Assembly (NCBI RefSeq): GCF_000013865.1
Contig: NC_007948.1
Coordinates: 4,386,001 to 4,450,000, forward strand
DNA length: 64,000 nucleotides
Direction of reading: 5' to 3'
Source: Polaromonas sp. JS666
GTDB taxonomy: Bacteria > Pseudomonadota > Gammaproteobacteria > Burkholderiales > Burkholderiaceae_C
Within the stretch, counting starts at the first letter, position 1, and each line of letters begins with the position of its first letter. Both the position numbers and the translations under genes were made by a program. Shown piece by piece: positions 17,436 to 25,533 of this stretch. The notes under the pieces were generated by a model. The model was not told the DNA's origin. It made no database searches and saw nothing but the letters and a program-made list of their open reading frames with translations.

Positions 17436-18617
17436 TCAGCAGGTTTCGGCAAACAGTTCACGGCCTATCAGCATGCGGCGGATCTCGCTGGTGCCGGCAC
17501 CGATTTCATAAAGTTTGGCGTCGCGCCAGAGGCGTCCGAGCGGGTAGTCGTTGATGTAGCCGTTGCCGCCAAAAATCTGCACACCCTCGCCGGCCATCCA
17601 GGTGGCCTTTTCGGCGCACCAGAGAATGACGGAAGCGCAGTCCTTGCGGACCTGGCGTGCATGCTCCGCGCCCCGCATGTCCAGGTTTTTGGCCACGGTA
17701 TAGGCGAAGGAGCGCCCGGCCTGCAGCACGGTGTACATGTCGGCGACCTTGCCCTGGATCAGCTGGAATTCGCCAATGCTCTGGCCAAACTGCTTGCGGT
17801 CGTGGATGTAGGGCACCACGTTGTCCATCACCGCCTGCATGATGCCCAGCGGTCCGCCCGTCAGCACGGCGCGTTCGTAGTCAAGGCCGCTCATCAGCAC
17901 CTTGGCGCCGCTATTGAGGCCGCCCAGGATGTTTTGCGCCGGCACTTCGACATTGCTGAACACCAGCTCGCCGGTGTGGCTGCCGCGCATGCCGAGCTTG
18001 TCGAGCTTTTGCGCCACCGAAAAGCCCTTCATGCCCTTTTCGATCAGGAAGGCGGTCACGCCGCGGGCGCCCAGCTCAGGCTCGGTTTTCGCGTAGACCA
18101 CCAGGGTATCGGCGTCGGGGCCGTTGGTGATCCACATCTTGCTGCCGTTGAGCAGGTAGTAGCCGCCATTGTCCTCGGCCTTGAGCTTCATCGAAATCAC
18201 GTCGCTGCCGGCGCCGGGCTCGCTCATGGCCAGCGCGCCGACGTGCTCGCCGGAAATCAGCTTGGGCAGGTATTTCTGGCGCTGCGCGTCGGTGCCGTTG
18301 CGCTTGATCTGGTTGACGCACAGATTGCTGTGCGCCCCATAGGACAGCCCCACGGAGGCGCTGGCCCGGCTGATCTCTTCCATGGCCACCATGTGGGCCA
18401 GGTAGCCCATGCCTGCGCCGCCATATTCTTCGCCGACGGTGATGCCGAGCACGCCCAGCGCGCCCATTTTTTGCCACAGGTCCATCGGGAACTGGTCGTT
18501 GCGGTCAAGTTCGGCGGCGCGCGGCGCGATTTCGGCTTGCGCAAATTCACGCACGGCGTCACGCAGGGCGTCGGTCTCTTCGCCGAGCTGGAAGTCAAGT
18601 CCTGGCAGGTTGGTCAT
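17436..18617 (-). CDS. ivd: Isovaleryl-CoA dehydrogenase
   Basis: A 393-aa acyl-CoA dehydrogenase of the isovaleryl-CoA subgroup. Diagnostic features are [31 protein letters not shown] and [15 protein letters not shown], in which Glu248 is the catalytic base characteristic of IVD. The usual ACAD position near the C-terminus reads [12 protein letters not shown]. It oxidises isovaleryl-CoA to 3-methylcrotonyl-CoA in leucine breakdown. It lies between the thioesterase and carbonic anhydrase genes downstream of a perfect LiuR-type palindrome. The carboxylase (liuBD), hydratase and lyase genes are not in this window. Confidence 0.96.
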   Translation of the reverse strand: MTNLPGLDFQLGEETDALRDAVREFAQAEIAPRAAELDRNDQFPMDLWQKMGALGVLGITVGEEYGGAGMGYLAHMVAMEEISRASASVGLSYGAHSNLCVNQIKRNGTDAQRQKYLPKLISGEHVGALAMSEPGAGSDVISMKLKAEDNGGYYLLNGSKMWITNGPDADTLVVYAKTEPELGARGVTAFLIEKGMKGFSVAQKLDKLGMRGSHTGELVFSNVEVPAQNILGGLNSGAKVLMSGLDYERAVLTGGPLGIMQAVMDNVVPYIHDRKQFGQSIGEFQLIQGKVADMYTVLQAGRSFAYTVAKNLDMRGAEHARQVRKDCASVILWCAEKATWMAGEGVQIFGGNGYINDYPLGRLWRDAKLYEIGAGTSEIRRMLIGRELFAETC

Positions 18618-18690
18618 GATGGCGTCTTTCGCGGGAGGTTACAGAGGTAGCCAGGTGCATGGGGGCGACCGGGCTGGTTCTTGCGGGTTG

Positions 18691-19134
18691 TCAGTAGGTC
18701 TTGGGCACGGGAACGAGCGTCTGCTGCATCAGCGCGCAGGCGCTTTCCTTGCCATTGGCGTCGACGTGCACCACGTCGGCGGTGGTCACGATGATGCGCT
18801 TGCCGGCCCGGGCGACACGGCCGGTTGCCCGGAGCTCACCATCCCTGAAGGCGGCCAGAAAATTGATCTTGTATTCGACCGTGGTGACTTCGGCCTCGGG
18901 AGGCGCCACCGTCAGCGCGGCATAGCCGCCGGCAATGTCTGCCAGCGCGCCCATGGCGCCGCCATGGAAGCCGCCCTGCTGCTGGGTGACACGTTCTGAG
19001 TAAGGCAGTGCAATTTCGCACAAGCCGGCCTCCACCCGCAGCAGCCGCGCACCGAGGTGCTGCATCATGCCCTGGCGTAAAAAGCTCGCTTCAATGCGCT
19101 GAAAAAGCGCTGACGGCGCGGAAAGTGCGTCCAT
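18691..19134 (-). CDS. PaaI-like hotdog-fold thioesterase
   Basis: A 147-aa hotdog thioesterase of the PaaI/4HBT group: VTQQQGGFHGGAMGALADIA holds the conserved helix with the catalytic-type Asp, followed by VTTVEYKINFLAAFRDGEL. It hydrolyses an acyl-CoA, perhaps to release CoA trapped in dead-end intermediates. It is the first gene after the LiuR-type palindrome, whose edge is 42 bp upstream of the ATG, so it probably opens the LiuR-controlled transcript with ivd next. Confidence 0.92.
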   Translation of the reverse strand: MDALSAPSALFQRIEASFLRQGMMQHLGARLLRVEAGLCEIALPYSERVTQQQGGFHGGAMGALADIAGGYAALTVAPPEAEVTTVEYKINFLAAFRDGELRATGRVARAGKRIIVTTADVVHVDANGKESACALMQQTLVPVPKTY

Positions 19135-19175
19135 GGGGAAAGCCTTCTTTCGGGAGTGGAGGGGGTCACGACGTC

Positions 19176-19201
19176 AATTGACGTTTACGTAAACGTCAAT
19201 T
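19176..19201. promoter_or_regulatory. LiuR-type operator upstream of the thioesterase-ivd run
   Basis: A perfect 26-bp palindrome with core GACGTTTACGTAAACGTC. The same core recurs upstream of the MerR gene (19821-19840). It lies 42 bp before the thioesterase ATG and just beyond the 3' end of the MerR gene. LiuR regulators of the MerR family are known to bind TTTACGTAAA-type palindromes at branched-chain amino-acid genes, so this is the expected operator for the downstream catabolic run. Confidence 0.88.
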
Positions 19202-19305
19202 ATGAACCATTTGACCCCACCGCAACAAGCCTCCAGGCAATTGTTGATATTGCTGAAATGGCTGAAAAGGCTGAACTCGTCGATCAACGCAGGAACCGGG
19301 GGAAC

Positions 19306-19731
19306 TCAAACCTGGCTGGTTTTGGGTTTGGGTTTGTCTTTGGCCTTGACGGTCTTGTCGAGCAGCGCCTTGGCCTCTTTTTCGTGGGTGCGAATCTCGT
19401 CCAGGTTGGCCTGCAGGTCCAGCATCTGCGCTTCGAGCTTCTTGCGGTGCTCGGTCAGCACGGCCAGGAATTTCTTCAGTTGCGGGGCGGTGTCGCGCGG
19501 ACTGTCATAGGAATCGATGATTTCCTTGGCCTCCACCAGCGACAGGCCCAGCCGCTTGGCGCGCAAGGTGAGCTTGAGCCGGGTGCGGTCGCGCGCCGTG
19601 TAAACGCGGTTGCGCCCGCCCGGCCCCATGCGCTGGGGCTGCAACAGCCCCATGTCTTCGTAAAACCGCATGGCGCGGGTGGTCAGGTCAAACTCTTTGG
19701 CAAGATCGCTGATGGTGTAAGTCGTGGCCAT
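19306..19731 (-). CDS. liuR: MerR-family regulator LiuR
   Basis: A 141-aa MerR-family protein. The winged helix starts at once (YTISDLAKEFDLTTRAMRFY, then GLLQPQRMGPGGRNRVYTAR). A coiled-coil dimerisation helix covers about residues 75-125, and a short lysine-rich tail ends the protein. It has no metal-binding cysteines, which fits LiuR rather than a metal or redox sensor. Two matching palindromes flank the gene, one in its own promoter and one before the ivd operon, so it is probably autoregulated. LiuR controls leucine/isovalerate and related acyl-CoA catabolism in proteobacteria. Confidence 0.9.
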   Translation of the reverse strand: MATTYTISDLAKEFDLTTRAMRFYEDMGLLQPQRMGPGGRNRVYTARDRTRLKLTLRAKRLGLSLVEAKEIIDSYDSPRDTAPQLKKFLAVLTEHRKKLEAQMLDLQANLDEIRTHEKEAKALLDKTVKAKDKPKPKTSQV

Positions 19732-19820
19732 GATGATTGAGTGGGTACGAACAGGGGCAGGCAAGGACACGGACAAAGGTGACAGCGCCGGGCGGGCGTC
19801 ATCACTACAATGGCTCCACG

Positions 19821-19840
19821 TGACGTTTACGTAAACGTCA
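19821..19840. promoter_or_regulatory. LiuR-type operator in the liuR/MBL divergent promoter
   Basis: A perfect 20-bp palindrome, TGACGTTTACGTAAACGTCA, between the divergent liuR and MBL-fold genes. It is 19 bp from the MBL start codon and 89 bp from the liuR start, so it could control both. It is identical in its core to the site at 19176-19201. Confidence 0.88.
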
Positions 19841-19859
19841 AATATAGCGCGAATATTAC

Positions 19860-21044
19860 ATGAACCTCCTTGAACAGCGGCTCGATTACCCACTGGCGGA
19901 TACCCTGCCCGAGGCAGGCGAGGCACTTGAGATTGCACCGGGCGTCAAGTGGATACGCATGGCGCTGCCATTCGCGCTGGACCACATCAACCTGTGGCTG
20001 CTGCGCGATGAGCTCGATGACCCGCACAACGCGGGCGTAAAAATCCAGGGCTGGAGCGTGGTGGACTGCTGCATCAGCAGGGAAGAGTCCAAGGCGCAAT
20101 GGGAAGCGATTTTTGCGACCCAGCTTGAAGGCCTGCCCATCCTGCGCGTCATCGTGACCCACATGCATCCGGACCACATAGGCCTGGCGCACTGGCTTTG
20201 CCAGCGCTGGTCAACTCCTGCGGGGCCCGCCGACGAGCCGCCTCTAGGCGGGCCCGGCCCCCTCGGGGGGCAGCAACCCGCGCAGCGGCGGAGCGTGGGG
20301 GCGCCATGGACTTGTCGCCTGTGGATGAGCGCCACCGACTACCACAGCGCCCGCATCGGCACCCAGAGCACCACCGGTTTTGGCGGAGACAGTGCCGCGC
20401 TCTTTTTCACCGCCCACGGGCTGACCGACCCGGAGTCCGTCGAGAAGATCAGGGGCCGCACCGGCTACTACGCCAGCATGGTGCCCGAGGTGCCGGGCAG
20501 CTTTCGCCGCCTGGTCGACGGGCAGATGATCCGCATTGGCGGGCGGGACTGGCGCTGCATCAGTGGTTATGGCCATGCGCCGGAGCACATGGCGCTGTAC
20601 TGTGATTCGACCCGGGTGCTGATCAGTGGCGACATGGTGCTGCCCCGCATCTCGACCAACGTCAGCGTCTACGACATGGAGCCGGAATCAAACCCGCTTG
20701 CGCTGTTCCTGCAGTCCATCGACAAATTCCGGCCCCTGCCGCCCGACACGCTGACCCTGCCCTCGCACGGCAAGCCGTTCCGTGGCCTGCACGAGCGTAT
20801 CCAGCAGTTGCACGACCACCACCGCGACCGGCTGGCCGAGGTGTTGCAGGCCTGTCAGGCCCGGCCCTGCAGCGCAGCCGACATCCTGCCCGTGATGTTC
20901 AGGCGAAAGCTGGACCTGCACCAGACCAGTTTTGCCATGGGCGAATCAGTTGCGCACCTGCATGCACTGTGGTTTGAGGGACGGGTGCACCGGCGGATCG
21001 ATGCCGCCGGCGTCTTCCGCTTTGAAGCCCCATCGCCGCACTGA
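19860..21044 (+). CDS. MBL-fold metallo-hydrolase with an internal repeat-derived insertion
   Basis: A 394-aa metallo-beta-lactamase-fold hydrolase. The zinc motif is VIVTHMHPDHIGLAHWL, later ligands sit in SGYGHAPEHMAL and LISGDMVLPR, and TLPSHGKPFRGLHERI is near the end. Family members with this C-terminal helical part often act on CoA thioesters or hydroxyacyl thioesters. Between CQRW and CRLWMSATDY lies a stretch of about 35 residues rich in Gly, Pro and Arg that is encoded by a GC-rich palindromic repeat (20213-20306) and has no place in the fold. The gene is divergent from liuR and starts next to its operator, so it may belong to the same regulon. Confidence 0.9.
   Translation: MNLLEQRLDYPLADTLPEAGEALEIAPGVKWIRMALPFALDHINLWLLRDELDDPHNAGVKIQGWSVVDCCISREESKAQWEAIFATQLEGLPILRVIVTHMHPDHIGLAHWLCQRWSTPAGPADEPPLGGPGPLGGQQPAQRRSVGAPWTCRLWMSATDYHSARIGTQSTTGFGGDSAALFFTAHGLTDPESVEKIRGRTGYYASMVPEVPGSFRRLVDGQMIRIGGRDWRCISGYGHAPEHMALYCDSTRVLISGDMVLPRISTNVSVYDMEPESNPLALFLQSIDKFRPLPPDTLTLPSHGKPFRGLHERIQQLHDHHRDRLAEVLQACQARPCSAADILPVMFRRKLDLHQTSFAMGESVAHLHALWFEGRVHRRIDAAGVFRFEAPSPH
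20213..20306. repeat. GC-rich palindromic repeat inserted in frame in the MBL gene
   Basis: This stretch holds two nested inverted repeats. GGGCCCGCC at 20223-20231 pairs exactly with GGCGGGCCC at 20247-20255, and CCCCC at 20258-20262 pairs with GGGGG at 20265-20269. A segment reading CGGCGGAGCGTGGGGGC follows. From memory, elements of this sequence are common between genes in Comamonadaceae. Here the element interrupts a protein-coding frame without breaking it. The exact ends are uncertain. Confidence 0.7.
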
Positions 21045-21292
21045 AACCATAGGCTAAAACCGCAGGCGCGGGGCCGGGACTACGCGGCAAGGCCTCGAGC
21101 GGGCGCCCGGGACTTTGCAACACCGGCGCCGCAGGCTCAGCGTTTTGCGCAGGATTTGACCACCCCCAAGACCGCCTGACACTGTGGCCGCTGCCCGCCA
21201 ACGCGGCCAGCACGCAGGTGTTTCGATCGGCGCGCACGGCGGTTCGCGGTGCCGAACTGGACGCCCCGGCCAGATTATTGTTATCATCGCAG

Positions 21293-21324
21293 CGCTGGGG
21301 CGGCTCGCATGAGTCGCCCCAGCG
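21293..21324. other. Strong hairpin just upstream of the glycine riboswitch
   Basis: CGCTGGGGCG pairs perfectly with CGCCCCAGCG, and the stem continues through a G-T wobble and CTC/GAG to a GCAT loop, about 14 bp in all. No T-run follows, so it is not an ordinary terminator. A weak promoter-like pair (CTGGAC and TATCAT, 21257-21287) ends 6 bp upstream, which would place the hairpin at the extreme 5' end of the riboswitch transcript. The rest of the non-coding stretch 21045-21292 shows no gene. Confidence 0.6.
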
Positions 21325-21330
21325 TGGTAT

Positions 21331-21535
21331 CGGGAGAGTCTGCCGTCCAGCATTGCCTGGCGGCGGCGCCGAAGGAGCAACCGCCCCGGAAACTCTCAGG
21401 CAAATGAACCGGTACCACCCATGCACTCTGAAGAGCTGCCGGGTTTTTTCGTCACCCGGCGCACCGAAGGAGCAAGCGGATTCGCGCGTCACAGCGCCGG
21501 TTCGTGAATCTCTCAGGTCCAGCAACAGAGGGGGC
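21331..21535 (+). ncRNA. Tandem glycine riboswitch
   Basis: Two glycine aptamers in series. The first has GGGAGAGT, then GCCGAAGGAGCAA (about 21368-21380) and AACTCTCAGGCAAA. The second has CTCTGAAGAGCTGCC, then CACCGAAGGAGCAAGC (about 21462-21477) and AATCTCTCAGGTCC, ending in ACAGAGGGGG. These are the canonical conserved elements of both cores. A short inverted repeat ACGCAT/ATGCGT (21543-21555) lies between the aptamers and the ATG at 21590 and may belong to the expression platform. No terminator T-run is visible, so control of translation is possible. Tandem glycine riboswitches usually turn on glycine-cleavage or glycine-export genes; here the target is a DadA-like gene. Confidence 0.93.
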
Positions 21536-21589
21536 GTCCGTCACGCATGATGCGTGCGGGCTCAACCCTTGACGTTCTGGAACCTTTCT

Positions 21590-22849
21590 ATGAAAACGAT
21601 CGCCGTCATCGGCGGTGGCATCACGGGTGTCACCACGGCCTACGCGCTGGCCAAGCGCGGTTTTGAAGTCACCCTGTTCGAGAAGCATCGCTACGCGGCG
21701 ATGGAGACCTCGTTCGCCAACGGGGGCCAGCTGTCGGCCTCCAACGCCGAGGTCTGGACCCATTGGTCGACCCTGCTCAAAGGCATCAAGTGGATGCTCA
21801 AGAGCGATGCCCCGCTGCTGCTCAACCCCAAGCCCAGCTGGCACAAGCTGTCCTGGTTCGCCGAGTTCATTGCCTCGATGCCGGCCTACCGCCAGAACAC
21901 GATAGCAACCGCCCGCCTGGCCGTGGCGGCGCGCGAGCATCTGTTCGACTGGGCCGCGCAGGAGGGCATCGATTTCGACCTGAAGCAGCAGGGCATCCTG
22001 CACATCTACCGGGACAAGGCCGGGTTCGATCACGCGGCCCGCGTGACCGAACTGCTGGCCCAGGGCGGGCTCGCGCGACGCGCCGTGACACCGTCGGAAA
22101 TGCGCGCCATCGAGCCGACCCTGGCGGGCAGCTACTATGGCGGCTTCTTCACGGAAAGCGACTCGACCGGCGACATTCACAAGTTCACGACCGGACTGGC
22201 CGCCGCCATCGCGCGGCGCGGCGTTCATTGCCTGTACGGGCAGGACGTGCAATCGGTCACCACCAACGGCCGGCAGGTCGATGTCACGGTGGGACAGGCT
22301 GACGAGCGACGCACCTCGGTGTTCGACGGGGTGGTCGTCTGCGCCGGCGTCGCCAGCCGTGCGGTGGCCGCGCGACTCGGTGACCGGGTGAACATCTACC
22401 CAGTCAAGGGCTATTCGATCACGGTGAACCTGCTCGACGAGTCCAGCCGCGCAGCGGCTCCCATGGTCAGCCTGCTCGACGATGAGACCAAGCTGGTGAC
22501 AAGCCGCCTGGGTGAGGATCGTTTCCGCGTGGCGGGCACTGCCGAGTTCAACGGTTACAACAAGGACATCCGCGACGACCGCATTCGACCCCTGATCGAC
22601 TGGGTGGAGCAATGCTTCCCGGGCATGAGCACCCGCAGCGTGGTGCCCTGGGCAGGCCTGCGGCCCATGATGCCGAACATGATGCCCCGTGTCGGCCGCG
22701 GTCGGTCTCCCTGCGTGTTTTACAACACGGGCCACGGCCACCTGGGCTGGACGCTGTCAGCCGTGACGGCGGACATGATCGGCAGCCTGGTGCAGCAGGG
22801 CCTGCAGGAGCGCAACGTCCCGGGCAGGCTGAGAACCGCGGACGCCTGA
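21590..22849 (+). CDS. dadA: D-amino-acid dehydrogenase / glycine-oxidase-like flavoprotein
   Basis: A 419-aa FAD-dependent oxidoreductase of the DadA family. It begins with the dinucleotide-binding motif IAVIGGGITGVTTAYALAKR. FANGGQLSASNAEVW and the C-terminal GLRPMMPNMMPRVG and NTGHGHLGWTL are typical of DadA. It oxidises D-amino acids to keto acids and ammonia, passing electrons to the respiratory chain. The tandem glycine riboswitch directly upstream suggests that glycine is a substrate or signal, so glycine oxidation is a reasonable alternative function. The gene is not next to a dadX racemase gene, as it would be in the alanine operon. Confidence 0.88.
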   Translation: MKTIAVIGGGITGVTTAYALAKRGFEVTLFEKHRYAAMETSFANGGQLSASNAEVWTHWSTLLKGIKWMLKSDAPLLLNPKPSWHKLSWFAEFIASMPAYRQNTIATARLAVAAREHLFDWAAQEGIDFDLKQQGILHIYRDKAGFDHAARVTELLAQGGLARRAVTPSEMRAIEPTLAGSYYGGFFTESDSTGDIHKFTTGLAAAIARRGVHCLYGQDVQSVTTNGRQVDVTVGQADERRTSVFDGVVVCAGVASRAVAARLGDRVNIYPVKGYSITVNLLDESSRAAAPMVSLLDDETKLVTSRLGEDRFRVAGTAEFNGYNKDIRDDRIRPLIDWVEQCFPGMSTRSVVPWAGLRPMMPNMMPRVGRGRSPCVFYNTGHGHLGWTLSAVTADMIGSLVQQGLQERNVPGRLRTADA

Positions 22850-22912
22850 CAGGCCCGGTGGGCGCCTGCGCTGGCACGGCGTGCCGGGTGGCGTGTGTAC
22901 GGGCTCAGGCCG

Positions 22913-24478
22913 TCAGGCGGCCTGCGCAGCATGCGGTAGCGCCAGGTAAAAACTGGCGCCTGCCTGGCCGGTGGTTTCAGCCCAGACATTGCCGCCGTGC
23001 CGTGCGGCAACCCGCTTGACGATAGCCAGGCCCAGACCGTTGCCGGGGAATTCAGCAGAAGAGTGCAGGCGCTGAAAAGGCGTGAACAGTTTGCTGCTGT
23101 AGGCCGTGTCAAAGCCCGCCCCATTGTCCGACACCAGCAGGACCAGCTCGCCGGGGGTGGCGCCGGGCATCAGCCCGACCTTGATCCAGGCTTCGGCTTT
23201 TTTGGAGGTGAATTTCCAGGCGTTTTCCAGCAGGCAGGCCAACGCCGTCGTCAACAACCCCTTGTCACCAACGAGCAGCAGGCTGGCATCCATCTCGATC
23301 GCCACGCTGCGGTCCGGGGCGCGTTTGCGCAAATCGTCGACCAGTGCTCGGCAAATAGGTACCAGGTCGAATTTTTCAGGGTTACCGGACAGCTCCGGCA
23401 ACTGGACCAGGGTTCGCAGGTCATCAACCAGCTTGGCCATCTGGCGCGTGCTGGCCTGAATGCGGCTCACATAATGCAGGCCGGACGCATCGAGCGCAGT
23501 CGAGTAGTTCTTTGCCAGCACCTTCGCGAACCCGTTGACGGCATGCAGCGGCCCCTGCAAGTCGTGGGACACCGCGCGGGTGAAGGCGGCCACATCGCGC
23601 CTGGTCTTTTCCAGCTCGCTCTGGCACCCGGCCAGTTCCTGTTCCAGCTCCGCATTGGCCCGCCGCAAGGCGCCATCGGCAAGGTGACGCTGTGAGACAT
23701 CCGCCAGACTGACGAAAACTGCCTGCTGGCCATTCCAGCTGACCGGGCCGCAGGCCAGCTCCACCAGCACCTGCTGCCCATCGGCCTTTTGCTGTTTGCA
23801 CAGGCGCAGCGCGAGCAGCCCCTCCCCGACGCCTTTGCCCGAAGCGAGGGAGCTGAGCCATCCAGCGCCTTCTCCCTCGGGAAATAGCGCATCCATGCCC
23901 AGCGTCAGGAACTTCTTGCGCGCAATGCCATAAAACTCGACGGCCGCTTGGTTGACAGCGAGGATGCGCGTGGAGCTGTCGTCAAAGATCCACATCGGGT
24001 TGGGATTCGCCTCAAAAATCAGCTGGTTGTAACGCTCGCTGTCTTCCAGCACATCCAGCAACCTTTGCGTGGATGAGACATCCCTGAGGCTGACGACGTA
24101 GCCGGGGGGCTGCCTCGTAAAGGCGTACCGGACCCACTTGTCTTCAAACTTGTCGTGGGCAACAAAGGCGTGCCGCGCGGCAAAGGTCAGGGCCTGGCCC
24201 GTGGCGCTCTGATGCTGCTCCGTGATGTCTTCCGGCACGGCCTCCCAGAAATCGAGCCCGGCCAGGGCCGGCTGCGCGCAGTGCAGGAGTTCGAGCGCGC
24301 GGGGATTCGCCTCGGTGATTCGGCCGCGTTCATCGAGCAACACCATGCCGTCGCCGGACTGCTCCAGAGGCCCCCAGCCCAGCTCAGCCGGCGCCGATGA
24401 CCGACTCCCGTTCTGCACGCCCAGGCCGGGCATCTTGTCTGCCAGCTTCACCCCGAACAGGTTGAGGAATCGGCTCAT
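22913..24478 (-). CDS. PAS-domain sensor histidine kinase (soluble)
   Basis: A 521-aa kinase with no clear membrane segment. PAS-type regions span about residues 35-135 (GDGMVLLDERGRITEANPRA) and 145-270 (LIFEANPNPMWIFDDSSTRI). The HisKA box is AFTRAVSHDLQGPLHAVNGF with the phospho-acceptor His, followed by an HATPase domain with ENAWKF, DNGAGFD and GNGLGLAIVKRV. Its C-terminal half closely resembles that of the 1562-aa kinase encoded upstream, so the two are paralogues. It is the last gene of a four-gene minus-strand signalling block, and the response regulator at 24722-25369 is the likely partner. The ligand is unknown. Confidence 0.93.
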   Translation of the reverse strand: MSRFLNLFGVKLADKMPGLGVQNGSRSSAPAELGWGPLEQSGDGMVLLDERGRITEANPRALELLHCAQPALAGLDFWEAVPEDITEQHQSATGQALTFAARHAFVAHDKFEDKWVRYAFTRQPPGYVVSLRDVSSTQRLLDVLEDSERYNQLIFEANPNPMWIFDDSSTRILAVNQAAVEFYGIARKKFLTLGMDALFPEGEGAGWLSSLASGKGVGEGLLALRLCKQQKADGQQVLVELACGPVSWNGQQAVFVSLADVSQRHLADGALRRANAELEQELAGCQSELEKTRRDVAAFTRAVSHDLQGPLHAVNGFAKVLAKNYSTALDASGLHYVSRIQASTRQMAKLVDDLRTLVQLPELSGNPEKFDLVPICRALVDDLRKRAPDRSVAIEMDASLLLVGDKGLLTTALACLLENAWKFTSKKAEAWIKVGLMPGATPGELVLLVSDNGAGFDTAYSSKLFTPFQRLHSSAEFPGNGLGLAIVKRVAARHGGNVWAETTGQAGASFYLALPHAAQAA

Positions 24479-24721
24479 GGGGATTGCACGGGGATTGTTT
24501 GGCGGGCTGGCTTGCTTCAGAATCCGGTGCCGCCCGCTAGTACGGCAGCCCGGAAGTAACGCAACCCAATGACAGTGATGGATTATTCATGCCCGGGACC
24601 GACGCCAAACCGCAGCGAAGGCTGCAGGCCTTCGCAAGGGTCGCAGCGCCGCCATGGATGCGTTGACAAACAAAACAGCGCGCGTTCATGTTTTGATATT
24701 TTCGGGTTGCAGTCACAGTCG
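24479..24721. other. Intergenic region with a short hairpin
   Basis: No gene is visible in these 243 bp. An 8-bp perfect inverted repeat, GCGAAGGC (24615-24622) and GCCTTCGC (24628-24635), with a 5-nt loop could form a hairpin between the response regulator and the downstream kinase gene. It has no T-run, so I do not call it a terminator. Confidence 0.5.
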
Positions 24722-25369
24722 TTAGTGGTGCCACTTGCGGTTGGCCGTCACCAGTGCCGTGACATACCCGTGCAGCCAGTCGAAATTCACCGGTTTCTGC
24801 AACCGGTGGGCATCCGGCGGAAGACCGCCCCGCTCTTCGATGGCCTCCGGCGGCAAGCCACTGATCACAATAATCTGCATGTCCGCCAACTGCTGATTGC
24901 GCTTGAGGGCCTTGAGCATTTCGATGCCATCAACGCCAGGCATGGACAGGTCGGTGATCAGCAAATCCGGACGCATGCTGGCAATGTCCATCAAGGCCTC
25001 CAGCGCCGAAGGCATCCAGGTGCAATCGACCGGCAGGTCCCAGTCCTCAAACTGGAGCTGGTACAGCTCCCGGGTGGCCTCGTCGTCCTCGACCAGCAGC
25101 ACGCGCAAACGGTGTTTCGGATCGGTGTCGACTACCTTGGCGACTTGCGGATTGTTCTTGGCCAGGTAGGCATTGATGGACTGCAGGGCAATCCGGCGGT
25201 GGCCGCCCAGGGTCTTCCAGGCGTCAATTTCCCCTTTTTCCACCAGCGACTGCACGGTGGCGACCGACAGACCGAGCAGCTTGGCCGCATAGCTCGTGCC
25301 ACAGTAATCTTCACTGGAGAAGTCCGTCGCCGTGATGGCATCTTCGAAGGATTTGGGTTCACGCGGCAT
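24722..25369 (-). CDS. Response regulator with N-terminal excisionase-type HTH and C-terminal receiver
   Basis: A 215-aa protein. Residues about 22-70 form an excisionase/MerR-like helix-turn-helix (TSYAAKLLGLSVATVQSLVE, then WKTLGGHRRI). Residues about 88-205 are a receiver domain with the acidic pair in LLVEDDEATRE, the phospho-Asp in LITDLSMPGVDG and the Lys in LQKPVNF. The order, DNA-binding first and receiver last, is the reverse of most response regulators. It probably receives phosphate from one of the two adjacent kinases and binds DNA directly. Its targets are not evident. Confidence 0.9.
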   Translation of the reverse strand: MPREPKSFEDAITATDFSSEDYCGTSYAAKLLGLSVATVQSLVEKGEIDAWKTLGGHRRIALQSINAYLAKNNPQVAKVVDTDPKHRLRVLLVEDDEATRELYQLQFEDWDLPVDCTWMPSALEALMDIASMRPDLLITDLSMPGVDGIEMLKALKRNQQLADMQIIVISGLPPEAIEERGGLPPDAHRLQKPVNFDWLHGYVTALVTANRKWHH

Positions 25370-25533
25370 GGCGGCCCGTAACAGAGGTAAATCTTGTCAT
25401 TTTCAGCATTTTAATTACTTCAGCAATCGAAAACACATAGAAAAACCGGGGTCAAGGCAAATATAAGGCTGGCACGATGTGCGGTGCCCGGCGGGGAGGA
25501 GCGGGGCTGGGCGGGCGGGTGGGTCAAATCTGT

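Noticed and set aside
17406..18650. A 414-codon open frame antisense to ivd
   Set aside because: Shadow of the isovaleryl-CoA dehydrogenase gene.
21452..22741. A 429-codon open frame antisense to dadA
   Set aside because: It overlaps the riboswitch and a clear DadA protein, and has no recognisable domain.
24614..24636. Hairpin at 24615-24635 as a terminator
   Set aside because: It lacks a T-run on either strand.
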